Of a stretch of 15,712 nt of DNA, positions 15,601-15,712 are shown piece by piece; position 1 is the first letter of the stretch, and every line of letters starts with the position of its first letter. The translations under genes were made by a program, and so were the position numbers. A model generated the notes under the pieces. That model worked only from the letters and a program-made list of their open reading frames with translations. It made no database searches and was not told the origin of the DNA. This DNA comes from Phycisphaerales bacterium UBA7812 (GTDB lineage Bacteria > Planctomycetota > Phycisphaerae > Phycisphaerales > UBA1924), in the NCBI GenBank assembly GCA_002480345.1, contig DLBY01000054.1, positions 1 to 15,712 on the forward strand, in the 5' to 3' direction.

Positions 15601-15670
15601 CGCCGGTGTCCGGCCCTTGATCGATCTAGGCGTTCGCTCCCAGCAAGCAGAAGGTCTGATGGCGAGCTGA
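12593..15670 (+). CDS. Three-domain fusion: polysaccharide pyruvyl transferase-like, SAM methyltransferase, GT-A-like glycosyltransferase
   Basis: 1025 residues. Domain 1 (about 22-370) resembles polysaccharide pyruvyl transferases: SGTTMWNPGDDF, VVIAGLSAGEEI, an MIGAGYENEY strand, RIGFSIQLPVR, and DAMITTRLHAGLYANAHGLP (279-297) with the family's Arg-x-His. Domain 2 (about 415-605) is a class I methyltransferase with motif I YLEVGVRRGRS (443-453), acidic D470, HIDGDHSETGA (535-545) and LVFDDLMHP (562-570). Domain 3 (about 724-1000) resembles GT-A transferases: IHFFTIVLNGMPFMEHHLPV, a DXD-like QVDADELW (839-846) and QHFAYATEEQARF near 946. A 110-residue linker (about 608-718) containing RVFVACEDSRERARVQGLAR is unassigned. 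The start is GTG 12593 with GAGGAG at 12579-12584, inside the end of the previous gene. No membrane segment is seen. It may add a ketal, a methyl group and a sugar in series; order and substrates are unknown. Confidence 0.82.
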   Translation: MAHLDHLSQALICDPETDTAPANIVISGTTMWNPGDDFVRAGVLAAVRNAIAPRPINCLFYNFSANVQAPHGHTGIVGNDCAEGDLNDLRETIDAVVIAGLSAGEEIKDLYRWIIDADLTDRVIMIGAGYENEYVARHCSAEPEATVFRNARLIVGRTEKTPDFLRSLGTPYAHLPCPSPLSVDRVKAVPMGRRAQRIGFSIQLPVRAGIINQATGESAVRLATDAMLDLHARGYDITLIAHHKTEYAAHAKAFAGTGIKVVFQTFAHDLARTYRGLDAMITTRLHAGLYANAHGLPALIVNDTDRHTHALDGFSHAVWASTPDSVSNGVERVLATDLGQAAASLQQEKSALMQRYESVIGETVRELLRPDDLRDRLASMTKRALGTRAVKHRVLSIISELEADHWLNINRDAMRDSANRGENWFDAVTALNWLARALRPRTYLEVGVRRGRSLAQVLFESPQTAAFGLDLWIPDYGSIPDQGIVVENPGPEFVTAQLESVGAAPPHALIAGDSRRTLPEFFESPEFPVEIDLIHIDGDHSETGAARDLSHAFVHLAPGGALVFDDLMHPSHPELRAVWDRFRAEYPDWLFIEDPRRNGTGIAFRPPFDRLVRALVPGSDLRSHNESQTGATIHVGPNCTLEQIREESAQVGTEGRVFVACEDSRERARVQGLARTEALDQIITYPTARGSAFLESTHGIERFDRMIDFTPDPESVRVSPGPTPIHFFTIVLNGMPFMEHHLPVFETLRGPWHWHIVEGVGDLVADTAWSIRNGGAVPEDLHHRGRSIDGTSAYLDRIASAHRECVSVYRKPPGMFWAGKREMVNAPLTEIATPSLLWQVDADELWTADQIEAVRSLFDARPGATAAYFRCHYFVGPDRVITSRDTYGNHSDYEWLRVWRYEPGDLWAAHEPPRLVRRTGDAESVDVASIDPIDHDTTEEIGAVFQHFAYATEEQARFKETYYGYADAVRQWRVLQAAHAFPVRLGDYLDWVKDAATVDLAEAAGVRPLIDLGVRSQQAEGLMAS

Positions 15671-15712
15671 TGGCTCGGCGGGTGCTCACGATCCGGACAG
15701 ACGCGATCGGCG
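15670..15712 (+). CDS. Start of a probable GT9 (heptosyltransferase-type) glycosyltransferase, cut by the window edge
   Basis: ATG at 15670 shares its A with the upstream TGA (TGATG), continuing the coupled layout of the operon. Only 14 codons are present: MARRVLTIRTDAIG. The pattern of a short basic start, a beta strand, then I-R-x-D-x-I-G is the usual N-terminus of ADP-heptose:LPS heptosyltransferase-type (GT9) proteins, where it leads into the acceptor-domain glycine loop. The match is short, so the family is a reasoned guess; the existence of a gene starting here is well supported by position. Confidence 0.55.
   Translation, partial: MARRVLTIRTDAIG

Noticed and set aside
1..15712. CRISPR array, insertion sequence, toxin-antitoxin or phage defence system
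   Set aside because: No regularly spaced repeats, terminal inverted repeats, transposase, nuclease or toxin motifs were seen on either strand; the window is explained by transport, sugar metabolism, a tRNA and glycan assembly genes.

Overview
The window looks like chromosomal DNA from a GC-rich bacterium, most likely a planctomycete of the Phycisphaerae. The evidence is a combination: a small secreted protein with a PAPAG...AARRRR C-terminal sorting tail, a secreted DUF1080 (3-keto-disaccharide hydrolase family) gene coupled to a Tat-exported Gfo/Idh/MocA oxidoreductase, and many cell-surface glycan genes. The taxonomic call is inference from gene content.

Layout. (1) 1-1337: the end of a Wzm/TagG-type ABC-2 permease (cut by the left edge) and its Wzt/TagH-type ATPase, whose start directly follows the permease stop; together they form a polysaccharide or teichoic-acid-like exporter. 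(2) 1541-4291: a two-gene unit with a tandem DUF1080 protein bearing a signal peptide and a Tat-signal oxidoreductase, probably an extracytoplasmic sugar-oxidation/keto-glycoside route, with a plausible promoter just upstream. (3) 4422-4505: a complete tRNA-Leu(CAA). (4) 4608-5266, minus strand: a PEP-CTERM-like secreted protein followed by an intrinsic terminator. (5) 5267-5594: a 328-bp divergent intergenic region with a candidate promoter for the minus-strand gene and a hairpin that would cover the ribosome binding site of the next plus-strand gene. (6) 5595 to the right edge: a tightly packed plus-strand operon in which every gene overlaps the next. It encodes a GT2 glycosyltransferase; a 1392-residue protein built of two copies of a CgeB-like GT-B module; a GT-B glycosyltransferase; a SAM-methyltransferase-like protein with a degenerate SAM-binding loop; a 1025-residue fusion of polysaccharide pyruvyl transferase-like, SAM methyltransferase and GT-A-like domains; and the first codons of a probable GT9 (heptosyltransferase-type) protein.

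How the genes fit together. The right-hand operon has the make-up of a surface-glycan or glycoprotein assembly locus, with sugar transfer, methylation and possibly ketal-pyruvylation. The ABC exporter on the left could move such a glycan, but it is separated from the operon by unrelated units, so the link is only suggested. PEP-CTERM proteins are known to co-occur with exopolysaccharide loci, but no exosortase is seen here. The most unusual items are the three-domain fusion, the internally duplicated CgeB-like protein, the methyltransferase lacking its glycine loop, and the ribosome-binding-site hairpin. No CRISPR array, insertion sequence, phage gene or recognisable defence system was found.
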